A DNA stretch of 64,000 bases from Spirosoma foliorum. GTDB taxonomy: Bacteria; Bacteroidota; Bacteroidia; Cytophagales; Spirosomataceae. Every line of letters begins with the position of its first letter. Within the stretch, counting starts at the first letter, position 1. The notes under the pieces are model-generated. The model was not told the origin of the DNA. It searched no databases and worked only from the letters and a program-made list of their open reading frames with translations. Of the stretch, positions 9,164-18,324 are shown one piece after another. Both the position numbers and the translations under genes were made by a program. Where the stretch lies: assembly GCF_014117325.1 (NCBI RefSeq), contig NZ_CP059732.1, positions 3,981,001 to 4,045,000 of the forward strand, read 5' to 3'.

Positions 9164-11638
9164 ATGCCCGCTCCCGTAAACGAAAAGCTTGCCCTTGCTC
9201 ACAATTTTGTTCTGCACACGAACCAGAATATCTTCCTGACTGGTAAAGCGGGGACTGGTAAAACAACCTTCCTGCAACAGGTTAAGCAACTCAGTGCCAA
9301 GCGTCTCGCGGTGGTAGCGCCAACAGGTGTGGCTGCCATCAACGCCGGTGGAGTTACGATCCATTCGCTCTTTCAGCTTCCATTTGGGCCGTTGACACCG
9401 GGTACTGCTCAACGCGAAGGCAAGAAGTTTAACAAAGAGAAAATCAATTTATTGCGTACCCTCGATTTACTCGTCATCGACGAAATCAGTATGGTTCGGG
9501 CCGATGTGCTTGATGGGATCGACGAAGTACTTCGGCGGTACCGATCTAATTCAGGGCCATTTGGTGGCGTGCAGTTGCTGCTGATTGGCGATATGCAACA
9601 GTTGCCTCCCGTCATTAAAGACGACGAATGGGAGTTGCTGCAACCGTATTACGACACTGGTTATTTTTTCAGTAGTCGTGCTCTCCGTCAGACGCCTTAC
9701 GTATCGATTGAACTAACCCACATATATCGTCAATCCGACCAGCGATTTATTAGCCTACTCAACAGCATCCGCGAAAAAACCGTCACGCAGGCACAACTCG
9801 CCGATCTCAATCAACGCTACATTCCGGATTTTTCGCCCAGTGATACCGAAGGCTATATTACCCTTTCGACCCACAACACGACGGCTCAGCAGATCAACAG
9901 CACGAAATTACAAAGCCTCAAAAAGCCATTACGAACCTTTACGGCAACAGTTGAAGGGGATTTCCCGGCTCATGCCTACCCTACTGAAATTAGTCTCGAT
10001 CTGAAAGTTGGGGCTCAGGTAATGTTTGTTAAGAATGATATTGCACGGGAAAAGCTGTATTACAACGGAAAAATTGGCCGGATAACGGATATGGATGAGG
10101 ATGTCATTTATGTCACGAGTCAGCAGGATGGCGAGGTAATTACCGTGTACCCGGCCGATTGGACGAACATCAAATACACCCTTGATCCAACTACCAAAGA
10201 AATTAAAGGTGAAGTTATTGGCACGTTCCGGCAGTTTCCACTCAAGCTGGCCTGGGCCATTACCATCCATAAAAGTCAGGGACTTACGTTCGAAAAAGCA
10301 ATTATCGATGCTTCAGCCGCTTTTGCACATGGGCAAGTCTATGTGGCCCTAAGTCGCTGCAAAACGCTCGATGGGCTGGTTTTGCGGGCTCCGATTCCAT
10401 CACACAGCATCAAAACGGAACTTAAGCTAGAAGATTTTCACGAACAGGTTCAGCAACAAACTCCAAATGAACAGCATCTGTATCAGGCCAAACGAACTAA
10501 TCAGCAAGGCTTATTACAGGAATTATTTTCGTTCGAACGTGCCAACTCGTTATTGTATCGCTGCCGACGGACTGTTAACGAACACGCCAGTAGTTTAGAT
10601 GCAGAAGCCAGCCCGATCATCACTCAACTCACTGATCTCCTGCGCGATAAAGCCCGAGATGTGACTCAGCGTTTTCTACAACAATTGCCGAGTTACTTCG
10701 CTAGTGACCAGTTACCGGAAGCCAATCCACAATTACAGGAGCGCGTCCGAAAGGCGGGGAACTACTTTCAAGCCCTGCTCAGCACCGAATTGCTTCCTTT
10801 GCTGCACCGCTTTCCTACCGATTGCGATAACAAGAAAGTACGTGATCTGATGCTGGAATCACTGGACGAATTGGAAAAGGAGCTTTTTACTAAACTGCGC
10901 AGTTTTGAAACCTGTCGGGAAGGCTTCAATGCCTTAGCCTATTTGCAAACCCGCAATCGGGCCGAGTTGGATTTCCAGCCTGAACGTAAAAAACATGAGC
11001 CTCAGGCTGCCGAGAAAGCGGCCTCTGATGGGTCTTCTCGTGGTGGACTTTATGGAGCCTTAATGAAGTGGCGAAATGATCTGGCTGGTGAACATAACAC
11101 GTCGGGCTTTATGGTATTGCCTCAGAAAACCATCGTCGAACTGGCTCGTGTCCGCCCCACGACAGAGGCAGAATTATTGGCCGTCAAGGGATTTGGGAAA
11201 ACGAAAGTAAGACAAATCGGCGCTGCAATCCTCCGCATTGTTCAGGAAAACCCAGTCGGGCGCGTAGCGAGTTCATCAACCCCAAAAGTAAAGACACCTA
11301 AAGAACCGAAACCGCCCAAAGAGCCGAAGGAACTATCGCCTGCTATCACACTAGCCTTTTTCCAATCTGGAAAAACTATTGCAGAGATTGCTGCAGAACG
11401 CAGTTTAGCCGTTTCTACTGTCGAAAGCCACTTAGTCAAATACGTTGGTACTGGCGACTTAACTGTTGATGCGTTATTACCCGCAAAAAAAATTGCCACT
11501 ATACGATCATACCTCGAGAATTATCCTTCTGAAACACTGACCGAGGTCCGGCAGAGTCTGGGCAATGATGTATCGTTCAGCGATATTCGGTTTGTTCAAT
11601 ACGCCATGCGAGCAGAAGCCGAAGCAAGTGGGGCGTAA
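9164..11638 (+). CDS. PIF1-like DNA helicase with HRDC and C-terminal HTH domains
   Basis: From the ATG at 9164 the protein has 824 residues. Walker A (LTGKAGTGKTTF) lies at about residues 25-36 and Walker B is LLVIDEISMV, followed by GDMQQLPPV and a C-terminal superfamily-1 helicase segment (ITIHKSQGLTFEKA, VYVALSRCKTLDG). This is the PIF1/RecD2-like layout of a 5'-3' helicase. An HRDC-like domain (LPQKTIVELARVRPTTEAELL) follows, then a Pro/Lys linker and a helix-turn-helix domain (GKTIAEIAAERSLAVSTVESH). That order is common in Bacteroidota helicases. The longer frame from 9056 adds 36 residues but overlaps a promoter match. Likely roles are DNA repair or resolving structured DNA, which may matter given the many hairpins here. 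Confidence 0.9.
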   Translation: MPAPVNEKLALAHNFVLHTNQNIFLTGKAGTGKTTFLQQVKQLSAKRLAVVAPTGVAAINAGGVTIHSLFQLPFGPLTPGTAQREGKKFNKEKINLLRTLDLLVIDEISMVRADVLDGIDEVLRRYRSNSGPFGGVQLLLIGDMQQLPPVIKDDEWELLQPYYDTGYFFSSRALRQTPYVSIELTHIYRQSDQRFISLLNSIREKTVTQAQLADLNQRYIPDFSPSDTEGYITLSTHNTTAQQINSTKLQSLKKPLRTFTATVEGDFPAHAYPTEISLDLKVGAQVMFVKNDIAREKLYYNGKIGRITDMDEDVIYVTSQQDGEVITVYPADWTNIKYTLDPTTKEIKGEVIGTFRQFPLKLAWAITIHKSQGLTFEKAIIDASAAFAHGQVYVALSRCKTLDGLVLRAPIPSHSIKTELKLEDFHEQVQQQTPNEQHLYQAKRTNQQGLLQELFSFERANSLLYRCRRTVNEHASSLDAEASPIITQLTDLLRDKARDVTQRFLQQLPSYFASDQLPEANPQLQERVRKAGNYFQALLSTELLPLLHRFPTDCDNKKVRDLMLESLDELEKELFTKLRSFETCREGFNALAYLQTRNRAELDFQPERKKHEPQAAEKAASDGSSRGGLYGALMKWRNDLAGEHNTSGFMVLPQKTIVELARVRPTTEAELLAVKGFGKTKVRQIGAAILRIVQENPVGRVASSSTPKVKTPKEPKPPKEPKELSPAITLAFFQSGKTIAEIAAERSLAVSTVESHLVKYVGTGDLTVDALLPAKKIATIRSYLENYPSETLTEVRQSLGNDVSFSDIRFVQYAMRAEAEASGA

Positions 11639-11644
11639 TGGAGT

Positions 11645-12154
11645 TTATTTCTCCGCTTCTGACAAATTTTTGAACAGCTCGACAAACTGGCTGAAGTGAG
11701 GATGCTTTGTACTCAAAATACCCGAGAGAATGGTAGTTCGATCGCCATCTGGGAGATAGGCATCCATCTTAAACAGATCCACGGGCATAGTCTCAATATC
11801 CTTGTAATACCAGCTGGTAAATTTTCTGAAGCGGGCTTTCTCACGGCCATCCGAGCTATCGCAGATATAGATAATCACATGCTCAAGCGAACGGAAGAAG
11901 TCCTTAAAAATAGCCCGGATTGTATCTTCAGTAAGCGGATCATAGGCAATTCGACCACCTGTTGGATTATCCGCCACCGCGATTACCATTTCAAAGGCAT
12001 TAACATGCTCGTCAATATAATCTACAAATAAGTACGCAGACGGCACGAATCTAATTTCATAACCAATTTCTCCATTGGTCGTAAAGGCATAAACGTTATG
12101 GTCTCCTCCGACCCAAACAAATTTATAATTACTTCTTGGCGCGTCTTTCGGCAT
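11645..12154 (-). CDS. DUF6169-like protein
   Basis: The 169-residue protein has no signal peptide or membrane helix. It opens with NYKFVWVGGDHNVYAFTTNGEIGYEIRF (positions about 9-36), a beta-rich start, and continues with FRSLEHVIIYICDSSDGREKARFR-like text ending in a helical tail. I recognise it as the DUF6169 type, a family of unknown function. Its ATG lies inside the last 26 bases of a 59-residue ORF upstream, so the two are translationally coupled. It converges with the helicase gene with only 6 nt between the stops. Function is unknown. Confidence 0.75.
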   Translation of the reverse strand: MPKDAPRSNYKFVWVGGDHNVYAFTTNGEIGYEIRFVPSAYLFVDYIDEHVNAFEMVIAVADNPTGGRIAYDPLTEDTIRAIFKDFFRSLEHVIIYICDSSDGREKARFRKFTSWYYKDIETMPVDLFKMDAYLPDGDRTTILSGILSTKHPHFSQFVELFKNLSEAEK

Positions 12155-12308
12155 TTTCTTTTCTCAGTCGTTCAAATACTGCCCGATACTCAGGATCATT
12201 CTGGTATCGTTCACGCGCTTCCCTCTGCACCTGTTCTTTAACTTCCACAAGTTTGCGGATTTTTTCGCGGGCGGTCATGGGTTTGGTTGGCGTTTCCATC
12301 GTAGTCAT
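12129..12308 (-). CDS. Small charged protein (59 residues) overlapping the DUF6169 gene
   Basis: The frame runs from ATG at 12308 to TAA at 12129. The product begins MTTMETPTKPMTAREKIRKL and is almost entirely charged helix, with a repeated Glu/Arg/Lys pattern ending in AERRAKK. It overlaps the start of the DUF6169 gene by 26 nt in another frame. Such overlap is typical of a co-translated pair. The small size and charge would suit a partner or antitoxin-like protein, but nothing in the sequence proves this. I do not recognise a family. Confidence 0.6.
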   Translation of the reverse strand: MTTMETPTKPMTAREKIRKLVEVKEQVQREARERYQNDPEYRAVFERLRKENAERRAKK

Positions 12309-12412
12309 TGTTTATGAGACGAACAAAAGAAGATAAGGTTTCTGCCTTATGAGCAGAAAACACTGATTTTATGTATAAAAGTTTAGGAATGTTAATTACT
12401 AAAATTAGTGGA

Positions 12413-14530
12413 TCAATACCCACCATAAAACTTCCGCAGACCCCACTCAACAGCAGCCAGTGTCAGTACGACAAAGAACAGCCAACGCCAGTTAATTAGC
12501 TCATTCATTTCTTCCGTGCTTGTCAGCCGGGCTGGGTGTGATTGAGCTGTTAATTTCCGAACGAGTTCGTCGGTTTGGTTGGCAGTAAAGAATTGGCCAC
12601 CTGTTTGCTGGGCCAGTTGGCGAAGTATACCGTGGTCGGCTGTGGTATTAAGGGCTTCGAGTTGCAGATCGCGCACGACAAACTGCCCCGACGATTGTTC
12701 AGCCTTCTCATTGACCGTTACACTCGCCTTGAACCGATAGGCTCCTTCGGGCAAACGGCTGATCTCGAACCGACTGTTAGCGGCTGTGGGCGTATAATTG
12801 AACGAACGAGTTACGCCCTTCTCATCACTGATTTCCAGACGAACGGGCTTATCAAATACCCGTTCATAAATGTCGTTATAGAGCTCGGTTTCGAAAACAA
12901 CTTTTTCGCCAGCAACAAACTCATTGCGAATAGGATATACGCGCAACTTCCGGCGATCTTCTTTTACCGAAATCAGCTGAATAACTTTCTGGATCAGTTC
13001 ATCAACAACTTCCTGCTTATTGGTCAAGGCATATTCCTCCAGACGCCAGGCCCATAACCCCTCTCCTGCCAGTACGGCCGTTTTGCGTGGGCTGGTCACA
13101 TTCAACGCCAGCAAGGGCTTGGTAGTACGAATACTACCCACCTGTTGCCAAAGCACCACTTCAGTACCAGGCTGTAATCTGTATTCGCCATAAGGCGTCA
13201 AGAGAGGAGGTAGTTTGGATAAAATATCGAGCCGGGCCGGGTCGAAGTTCAACTGTTTAAACTCCTGATTGAATGCCCCCGTTACTTTATCGCTCTGATT
13301 GGGCTGAGCCGACACTTGCATTACCGAGTTTGAGTTGTTAAACGGCCCAAGTGAAGACTGATTTCCCAATACAAATAATACAGGCGTATTTTTCGCCAAA
13401 TACTTTTGAATCAATGGAGTACCTACCCCTCCATTATCGGGAATCTGATGCAGGATAATCAGATCATACGTCTTTTCTGCTGGTGGAGTGGCCTCTGCGG
13501 GTGTTCCGGTCAGAATCCGGATATCAAGTTCGTAATTCTGGTTTCGCTCCAGAATGTTGCGAATGGCTTTTATATCAGGGTGAGGAGCTAATGCCAACAG
13601 CAAAACTTTCTCTTTGCCATCAATCACATCCAGATAAACATCCTGGCGATTATTGAGTGTACTGAATTCGCCCGGTTGTGGCAGTACCTCTACCACAAAA
13701 TGCTGAACGCCTTTTTGGGTTGCCGTCGCCTGAAACGTCAATTGGTTGAACGTATCGTTTTTGCCAAAATTGACAGACTGACGACCAAGCTCCTTACCAT
13801 TTTGTCGCAACACAACCGTTGCACTTCGCCCCTGAAATCCATTGCTAACAATCTCGGCCTGGACCGGAAACTGATTACCCAGGTAAGCAATCCGGTTCGC
13901 AACGATTCCTTTAAGCTGAATGTCTTTTTTGGGAATCGTATCGCCAAGGCCGACTGTTTGAACAGCAAATGGATATTGGCCAAACGTAGGCGACATGCCC
14001 TGATTGAAAATCCCATCCGACACTAGTACAACATCTGTCAGGTTACGCCCTTCGTAGTCAGAACGAATACCCGACAATAAGCCCGATAAATCTGTGGTGC
14101 GTCGCGTAAAGGGAATTTGGGTAAGATCGGCATCCGTAACGCTATCTCCAAACGTTCGTATCGCCACATCCAATCCTTTGTCGGTCAACTGCTGCCGTAG
14201 CGTTTGCAAACCAGCCAGCGCCTTGTTCAGTGCCGGACGCCCTGCCGCTGCCACCGACTCTGAATTATCGACAGCGAGCACGACCTTGGGTTTTTCGGTG
14301 AGCGTTCTGAGACTACGGATCAGGGGGTTGAGCAGCAGAAAGCATAGGAAGCTTACGATTACAAACCGCAATGCGGCCAGCCCATATGTCGTTCGCTTGT
14401 CGAAACCACCAACCGTTACACCACTACCTACAAGGCGAGGCAGTGGCTGGTACATGGCAAACGCATAGGCTGCTCCCACAAGCAGGCAAACCAAAATCCA
14501 CCAGGGCGAGGATTGAAAAAAGAAGGTCAT
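12413..14530 (-). CDS. Membrane-anchored VWA-domain protein
   Basis: The 705-residue protein has two N-terminal membrane helices (about residues 10-28 and 50-68) and one near the C-terminus (INWRWLFFVVLTLAAVEWGLR). Between them lies a von Willebrand A domain with the MIDAS motif AVDNSES (DxSxS) near residue 87 and a later VVLVSDGIFNQG. The long middle part resembles beta-sandwich and glutamine-amidotransferase-like segments found in Bacteroidota proteins of this layout, related to the BatA/BatB aerotolerance group. It probably faces the periplasm and scaffolds other proteins. It lies downstream of fabG, separated by a hairpin element. Function is inferred from domains only. Confidence 0.8.
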   Translation of the reverse strand: MTFFFQSSPWWILVCLLVGAAYAFAMYQPLPRLVGSGVTVGGFDKRTTYGLAALRFVIVSFLCFLLLNPLIRSLRTLTEKPKVVLAVDNSESVAAAGRPALNKALAGLQTLRQQLTDKGLDVAIRTFGDSVTDADLTQIPFTRRTTDLSGLLSGIRSDYEGRNLTDVVLVSDGIFNQGMSPTFGQYPFAVQTVGLGDTIPKKDIQLKGIVANRIAYLGNQFPVQAEIVSNGFQGRSATVVLRQNGKELGRQSVNFGKNDTFNQLTFQATATQKGVQHFVVEVLPQPGEFSTLNNRQDVYLDVIDGKEKVLLLALAPHPDIKAIRNILERNQNYELDIRILTGTPAEATPPAEKTYDLIILHQIPDNGGVGTPLIQKYLAKNTPVLFVLGNQSSLGPFNNSNSVMQVSAQPNQSDKVTGAFNQEFKQLNFDPARLDILSKLPPLLTPYGEYRLQPGTEVVLWQQVGSIRTTKPLLALNVTSPRKTAVLAGEGLWAWRLEEYALTNKQEVVDELIQKVIQLISVKEDRRKLRVYPIRNEFVAGEKVVFETELYNDIYERVFDKPVRLEISDEKGVTRSFNYTPTAANSRFEISRLPEGAYRFKASVTVNEKAEQSSGQFVVRDLQLEALNTTADHGILRQLAQQTGGQFFTANQTDELVRKLTAQSHPARLTSTEEMNELINWRWLFFVVLTLAAVEWGLRKFYGGY

Positions 14531-14614
14531 TTACGATTTACGAATTACGATGTACGACTTACCAATTACGCAATCTGTAACGAAATCGTACATCGTAATT
14601 CGTAAATCGTAAAT
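14529..14614. repeat. Perfect 29-bp inverted repeat of the TTTACGA word family
   Basis: Arms 14529-14557 and 14586-14614 are exact reverse complements with a 28-nt spacer. The left arm is a run of related words: TTTACGA, TTTACGA, ATTACGA, TGTACGA. The arm takes in two bases of the VWA gene's start codon, and the right arm stops 3 nt before the fabG stop. Related elements lie at 56118 and 59259. Confidence 0.95.
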
Positions 14615-14617
14615 CCA

Positions 14618-15364
14618 TTAGGTTAGCATTCCGCCATCTACCTGCAACACTTGCCCGGTAATATAGCGGGAAAGGTCGGAAGCTAAGAAAACGGCACAGT
14701 CGGCTACTTCCCCGGGTTGACCACCTCGTTTCATCGGAATTTGCTGTTTCCAATCTTCGAGTGCCTTCTCATTGATTTCGCCTGTCATTTCGGTTTCGAT
14801 AAAGCCCGGTGCAATAGCATTGGAACGGATATTCCGTGAGCCCAACTCCAGCGCAACCGATTTGGTAAACCCAATGATTCCTGCTTTGGATGCGGCATAG
14901 TTAGCCTGACCTGCATTCCCCCGAATACCCACTACAGATGTCAGGTTAATGATTGAGCCCGACTTTGCCTTCATCATAGGCTTGGTCACTGCTTTCGTCA
15001 GGTTAAATACCGACTTTAAATTAACGGTAATTACGGTATCCCATTGTTCTTCGGTCATACGCATGAGCAAACCGTCTTTGGTAATACCGGCATTATTGAT
15101 GAGTACATCCAGTTTGCCGAAATCGGCGATCACCTGATTGACGAGTTCTTCAGCAGCCTGATAGTTCGAGGCATCTGAACGATATCCTTTAACCTGGCCA
15201 CCAAATGCACGAAGTTCTTCTTCCAGCGCCTGCCCTTTTTCTACGCTTGATAAATACGTGAAGGCAACGGCAGCACCTTCCTGCGCAAATTTCTGTGCCA
15301 TAGCCCGCCCAATTCCGCGTGAGGCTCCGGTAATGAGGGCAACTTTTCCTTTCAGTAAATCCAT
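14618..15364 (-). CDS. fabG: 3-oxoacyl-[ACP] reductase FabG
   Basis: The 248-residue short-chain dehydrogenase has the NAD(P)-binding motif TGASRGIG near residues 12-19, NNAGITKDGLLMRM, the catalytic serine in SIINLTSVVG and the YAASKAG tyrosine-lysine motif. The C-terminal ITGQVLQVDGGM is standard for FabG. It reduces 3-oxoacyl-ACP in fatty acid elongation in the cytoplasm. The ATG at 15364 is chosen over an in-frame TTG at 15376, since the protein then starts MDLLKGKVALITGASRGIG as in the family. A promoter match lies at 15474, beyond a hairpin element that would sit in the 5' leader. No other fab gene adjoins. Confidence 0.93.
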   Translation of the reverse strand: MDLLKGKVALITGASRGIGRAMAQKFAQEGAAVAFTYLSSVEKGQALEEELRAFGGQVKGYRSDASNYQAAEELVNQVIADFGKLDVLINNAGITKDGLLMRMTEEQWDTVITVNLKSVFNLTKAVTKPMMKAKSGSIINLTSVVGIRGNAGQANYAASKAGIIGFTKSVALELGSRNIRSNAIAPGFIETEMTGEINEKALEDWKQQIPMKRGGQPGEVADCAVFLASDLSRYITGQVLQVDGGMLT

Positions 15365-15375
15365 TGATAAAAGCA

Positions 15376-15452
15376 ATGTAAAATGAATAATGTATAGTAA
15401 AGCAGATGAAGCCTACTTTATCGTTATACATTTTACATTATTCATTTTACAT
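15376..15452. repeat. Inverted repeat of the ATGTAAAATGAATAATG family in the fabG leader
   Basis: Arms 15376-15394 and 15434-15452 are exact 19-nt reverse complements. Further partial matches lie in the spacer (ATGTATA and TATACAT). It lies between the fabG start and its predicted promoter, so it would be transcribed as a 5' leader hairpin. Confidence 0.85.
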
Positions 15453-15473
15453 TTTTATTTTAATAAGTTTTGT

Positions 15474-15481
15474 CAAAATTA
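15474..15481 (-). promoter_or_regulatory. Bacteroidota -7 box for fabG
   Basis: Read on the minus strand the sequence is TAATTTTG, matching TAnnTTTG. It lies 110 bp upstream of the fabG ATG. Confidence 0.5.
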
Positions 15482-15568
15482 GCGGTTTGGTCCGAAACGA
15501 CAAGGTAACTCCGGGTTTTGGTTTAGCGAGTAAGCTGCGTTAATTTACCTCAAATTAAGCCATTTATT

Positions 15569-16318
15569 ATGCGCTCCTACATCCTACCTGCCTTGCTATG
15601 GTTGACTACAGCAGTAACCTATGCTCAGAAAATACAAGCTCACAACGATTACGCACAACCTCAGCCTTTTGTAAATGCCTACGAAAAGCGTGCCGATTTT
15701 ATTGAGGCCGATGTCTGGCTGTTGAATGGTAAACTGGTTGTTTCGCATGAGAAACCGACCGCCAATGCTCCAACCCTCGATTCGCTCTATCTGAAGCCTA
15801 TTGTACGATTGTTTTTGCAGAATAAAGACAAACCGAGTCCTGATCGAGACTACACGTTTAACCTGATGATCGATGTAAAAGAAAACCCTGCCGAAGTGCT
15901 GCCTGCATTGATAACACTACTTCAGGAAAATTTACCGGTCTTTAACCGGGCGGCCAATACCAAGGCAGTACAGGTGGTTATCAGTGGAGAGCGGCCTAAA
16001 ATACCCGTTTACTTCGACTACCCTTTGCTTCAATTTGACGGAAGGCCCAGCGAAGTGTACGATTCAGAAACCCTTCAGCGAGTAGCTCTTATCAGCGACA
16101 ACTTCCAATCGTATTCACGATGGAACGGCATTGGCGATATTCCCGACGCAGACCGGGACAAGCTCAAACGGGTAATCAAACGTGCCCACAGTGATAATAA
16201 ACCGATCCGCTTCTGGGCCATTCCCGACACGCCAAATGGCTGGAAACAGCTAAAGAAATTAGGGGTCGATATCATTAATACGGATAAAGTGGCCGAGTGT
16301 GTTGAAGCCATACGATAG
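15569..16318 (+). CDS. Secreted PI-PLC/glycerophosphodiester phosphodiesterase-like protein
   Basis: The 249-residue protein has a signal peptide (ILPALLWLTTAVTYAQ). The mature part starts with KIQAHNDYAQPQPF and continues with FIEADVWLLNGKLVVSHE, the His and Glu/Asp metal and acid-base positions of the TIM-barrel phosphodiesterase superfamily. Later LMIDVKENPAEVLP and IRFWAIPDTPNGWKQLKKLGVDIINTD fit the end of the barrel. It resembles the AIM6-type branch rather than classical GlpQ. It probably acts in the periplasm on phosphodiesters of lipids. It stands alone, with about 120 unremarkable bases before the next gene. Confidence 0.8.
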   Translation: MRSYILPALLWLTTAVTYAQKIQAHNDYAQPQPFVNAYEKRADFIEADVWLLNGKLVVSHEKPTANAPTLDSLYLKPIVRLFLQNKDKPSPDRDYTFNLMIDVKENPAEVLPALITLLQENLPVFNRAANTKAVQVVISGERPKIPVYFDYPLLQFDGRPSEVYDSETLQRVALISDNFQSYSRWNGIGDIPDADRDKLKRVIKRAHSDNKPIRFWAIPDTPNGWKQLKKLGVDIINTDKVAECVEAIR

Positions 16319-16443
16319 CCACTCAACGTTTACGGTAAGGGGACATGTTCATAATAGCCCATTCAGCCTGAATAGCAGTAAACTTACCAGCTTCCTTACT
16401 TTAACCAGTAGTTAATAACGTTCCTAAGCACTCCCCTTTTCTA

Positions 16444-18198
16444 ATGGACATCCCACAAATCAAAAAGGCTCCTGTTACCTACGACGTTGCGATTGTTGGT
16501 TCGGGTGCGGGTGGCGGTATGGCCGCTTACATGCTGGCCAAAGCAGGCGCAAAAGTGATTCTGCTCGAAGCAGGTGGCTATTACGACCCAGCTGACCCAA
16601 AATACATTACCCAACTCAAATGGCCCTGGGAGTCCCCCCGGCGTGGCGCAAGTACCGAGTTCCGTTCGGGTGGCGATTTTGATGCGGCCTGGGGTGGTTG
16701 GGAAATTGATGGCGAGCCTTATTCGGCCAAAGATGGTACCGAATTTGGGTGGTTTCGGTCCAGAATGCTCGGGGGAAGAACAAACCACTGGGGCCGTATC
16801 TCCATGCGATTTGGTCCCGACGATTTTCGGCGCCGTTCGCTATCGGGTGTTGGCGACGACTGGCCAATTGCGTATGAAGATCTTAAACCTTTTTATGACC
16901 GGGTAGACCGTCTGATCGGTGTTTTTGGATCTGTTGAGAACTTTCCGAATGAACCCGATGGCATTTTTCTTCCTCCTCCCAAGCCACGTCTCCATGAGTT
17001 GATGATTCGGAAAGGGGCCAGAAGCATCGGGATTCCGGTTATTCCATCACGACTAAGTATTCTGACCAAACCGATAAACAAAGAACGGGGCTCCTGTTTT
17101 TATTGTCGCCAATGTAATCGGGGCTGCCAGGCTTATGCCGATTTTTCGGCTTCGTCGGTACTCTGTATTCCAGCCGTTAAGACTGGAAATGTAACGCTTG
17201 TCAACGGAGCCATGGTCCGTGAAGTGCTTACCGATCCACAAACGGGTCTGGCAACGGGCATTAGTTATGTAGACAAGGGTTCGTTACAGGAAATTACCGT
17301 AAAGGCTAAAGCTGTGATGCTGGGAGCCAGCACCTGCGAATCGGCCCGGATACTTCTTAATTCTAAATCTCCTCGATTCCCTAATGGCTTAGCTAACAGC
17401 AGTGGTGTCGTAGGAAAATACCTAAACGATTCAACGGGTGCCAGCCGATCTGGTTTTATACCTGCTTTAATGGATCGTAAGCGCTACAACGAAGATGGCG
17501 TTGGCGGCATGCACGTGTTTACGCCCTGGTGGTTGGACAACAAGAAGTTAGACTTCCCCCGTGGGTACCATATTGAGTACGGCGGTGGTATGGGAATGCC
17601 TGGTGCAGGCTATGGTGGAGGAATAGAATCACAGAACGGTTCGATTGCAGGTCGTGATGGAAAAATGAAACCCGCTGGTGGCTATGGCGCAGGCCTCAAA
17701 GACGATTACCGTCGATTCTACGGCGCTTACGTTAGCATGTCGGGAAGGGGTGAGCCAGTCCCTCTCGAAAGTAACTATTGTGAAATCGATCCGAACAAGG
17801 TTGATAAGTACGGCATTCCGACTCTGCGTTTTCACTACAAATGGTCGGATTATGAAGTGAAGCAAGCTAAACATATGCAGGATACCTTCGAAGAAATTAT
17901 CCATGCAATGGGCGGCACTCCACTAGGTCCCAAACCAGGTCCTAACACAGCACACGGATACGGTCTAGCCGCTCCTGGACGGATTATCCATGAAGTCGGT
18001 ACAGTTCGCATGGGCAACGACCCACAAAAATCGGCGCTGAACAAATTCCAACAAGCGCACGATGTGAAAAACCTGTTCGTTGTCGATGCCGCTCCATTTG
18101 TGTCACAGGGCGACAAAAACGTAACCTGGACCATCTTGGCCAGTGCTATGCGTACGAGCGAGTATCTGATTGATCAAGTGAAACAGAAGAATATTTAA
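16444..18198 (+). CDS. GMC-family FAD-dependent oxidoreductase
   Basis: The 584-residue protein starts with the FAD-binding motif VAIVGSGAGGGMAAYMLAKAG and ends with the GMC C-terminal block VGTVRMGNDPQKS...LFVVDAAPFVSQGDKNVTWT, where the catalytic His/Asn pair of the family is expected. In the middle it has a cysteine cluster, CFYCRQCNRGC, which I have seen in bacterial GMC relatives and which could bind metal. There is no signal peptide. Bacteroidota relatives are often sugar or alcohol dehydrogenases paired with a gluconate-dehydrogenase-type small subunit; no such subunit gene is next to it. Substrate unknown. The stop codon abuts a REPIN-like element. Confidence 0.87.
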   Translation: MDIPQIKKAPVTYDVAIVGSGAGGGMAAYMLAKAGAKVILLEAGGYYDPADPKYITQLKWPWESPRRGASTEFRSGGDFDAAWGGWEIDGEPYSAKDGTEFGWFRSRMLGGRTNHWGRISMRFGPDDFRRRSLSGVGDDWPIAYEDLKPFYDRVDRLIGVFGSVENFPNEPDGIFLPPPKPRLHELMIRKGARSIGIPVIPSRLSILTKPINKERGSCFYCRQCNRGCQAYADFSASSVLCIPAVKTGNVTLVNGAMVREVLTDPQTGLATGISYVDKGSLQEITVKAKAVMLGASTCESARILLNSKSPRFPNGLANSSGVVGKYLNDSTGASRSGFIPALMDRKRYNEDGVGGMHVFTPWWLDNKKLDFPRGYHIEYGGGMGMPGAGYGGGIESQNGSIAGRDGKMKPAGGYGAGLKDDYRRFYGAYVSMSGRGEPVPLESNYCEIDPNKVDKYGIPTLRFHYKWSDYEVKQAKHMQDTFEEIIHAMGGTPLGPKPGPNTAHGYGLAAPGRIIHEVGTVRMGNDPQKSALNKFQQAHDVKNLFVVDAAPFVSQGDKNVTWTILASAMRTSEYLIDQVKQKNI

Positions 18199-18265
18199 GT
18201 AGCGCGGACATCTTGTCCGCATAGCAAAAAGCAAATGGCTATGCGGACAAGATGTCCGCGCTACT
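18198..18265. repeat. REPIN-like inverted repeat (GCGGACAT family, copy 1)
   Basis: Arms 18198-18225 and 18238-18265 are perfect 28-nt reverse complements with a 12-nt spacer. Each arm holds the palindrome GCGGACATCTTGTCCGC preceded by GTAG. The left arm begins in the last base of the GMC stop codon. Sister copies are at 27844 and 33031. Confidence 0.95.
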
Positions 18266-18270
18266 AATAA

Positions 18271-18306
18271 AAAAAGGGGCTGACTTCTAGAAGTCAGCCC
18301 CTTTTT
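18271..18306. terminator. Bidirectional loopless palindromic terminator
   Basis: A 36-nt perfect palindrome centred between 18288 and 18289, with GGGGCTGACTTCT stem halves and A/T runs at both ends. It sits between the convergent GMC and clpC genes and would end transcription from both sides. Confidence 0.9.
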
Positions 18307-18324
18307 GTATAAATCAGTAATCGA

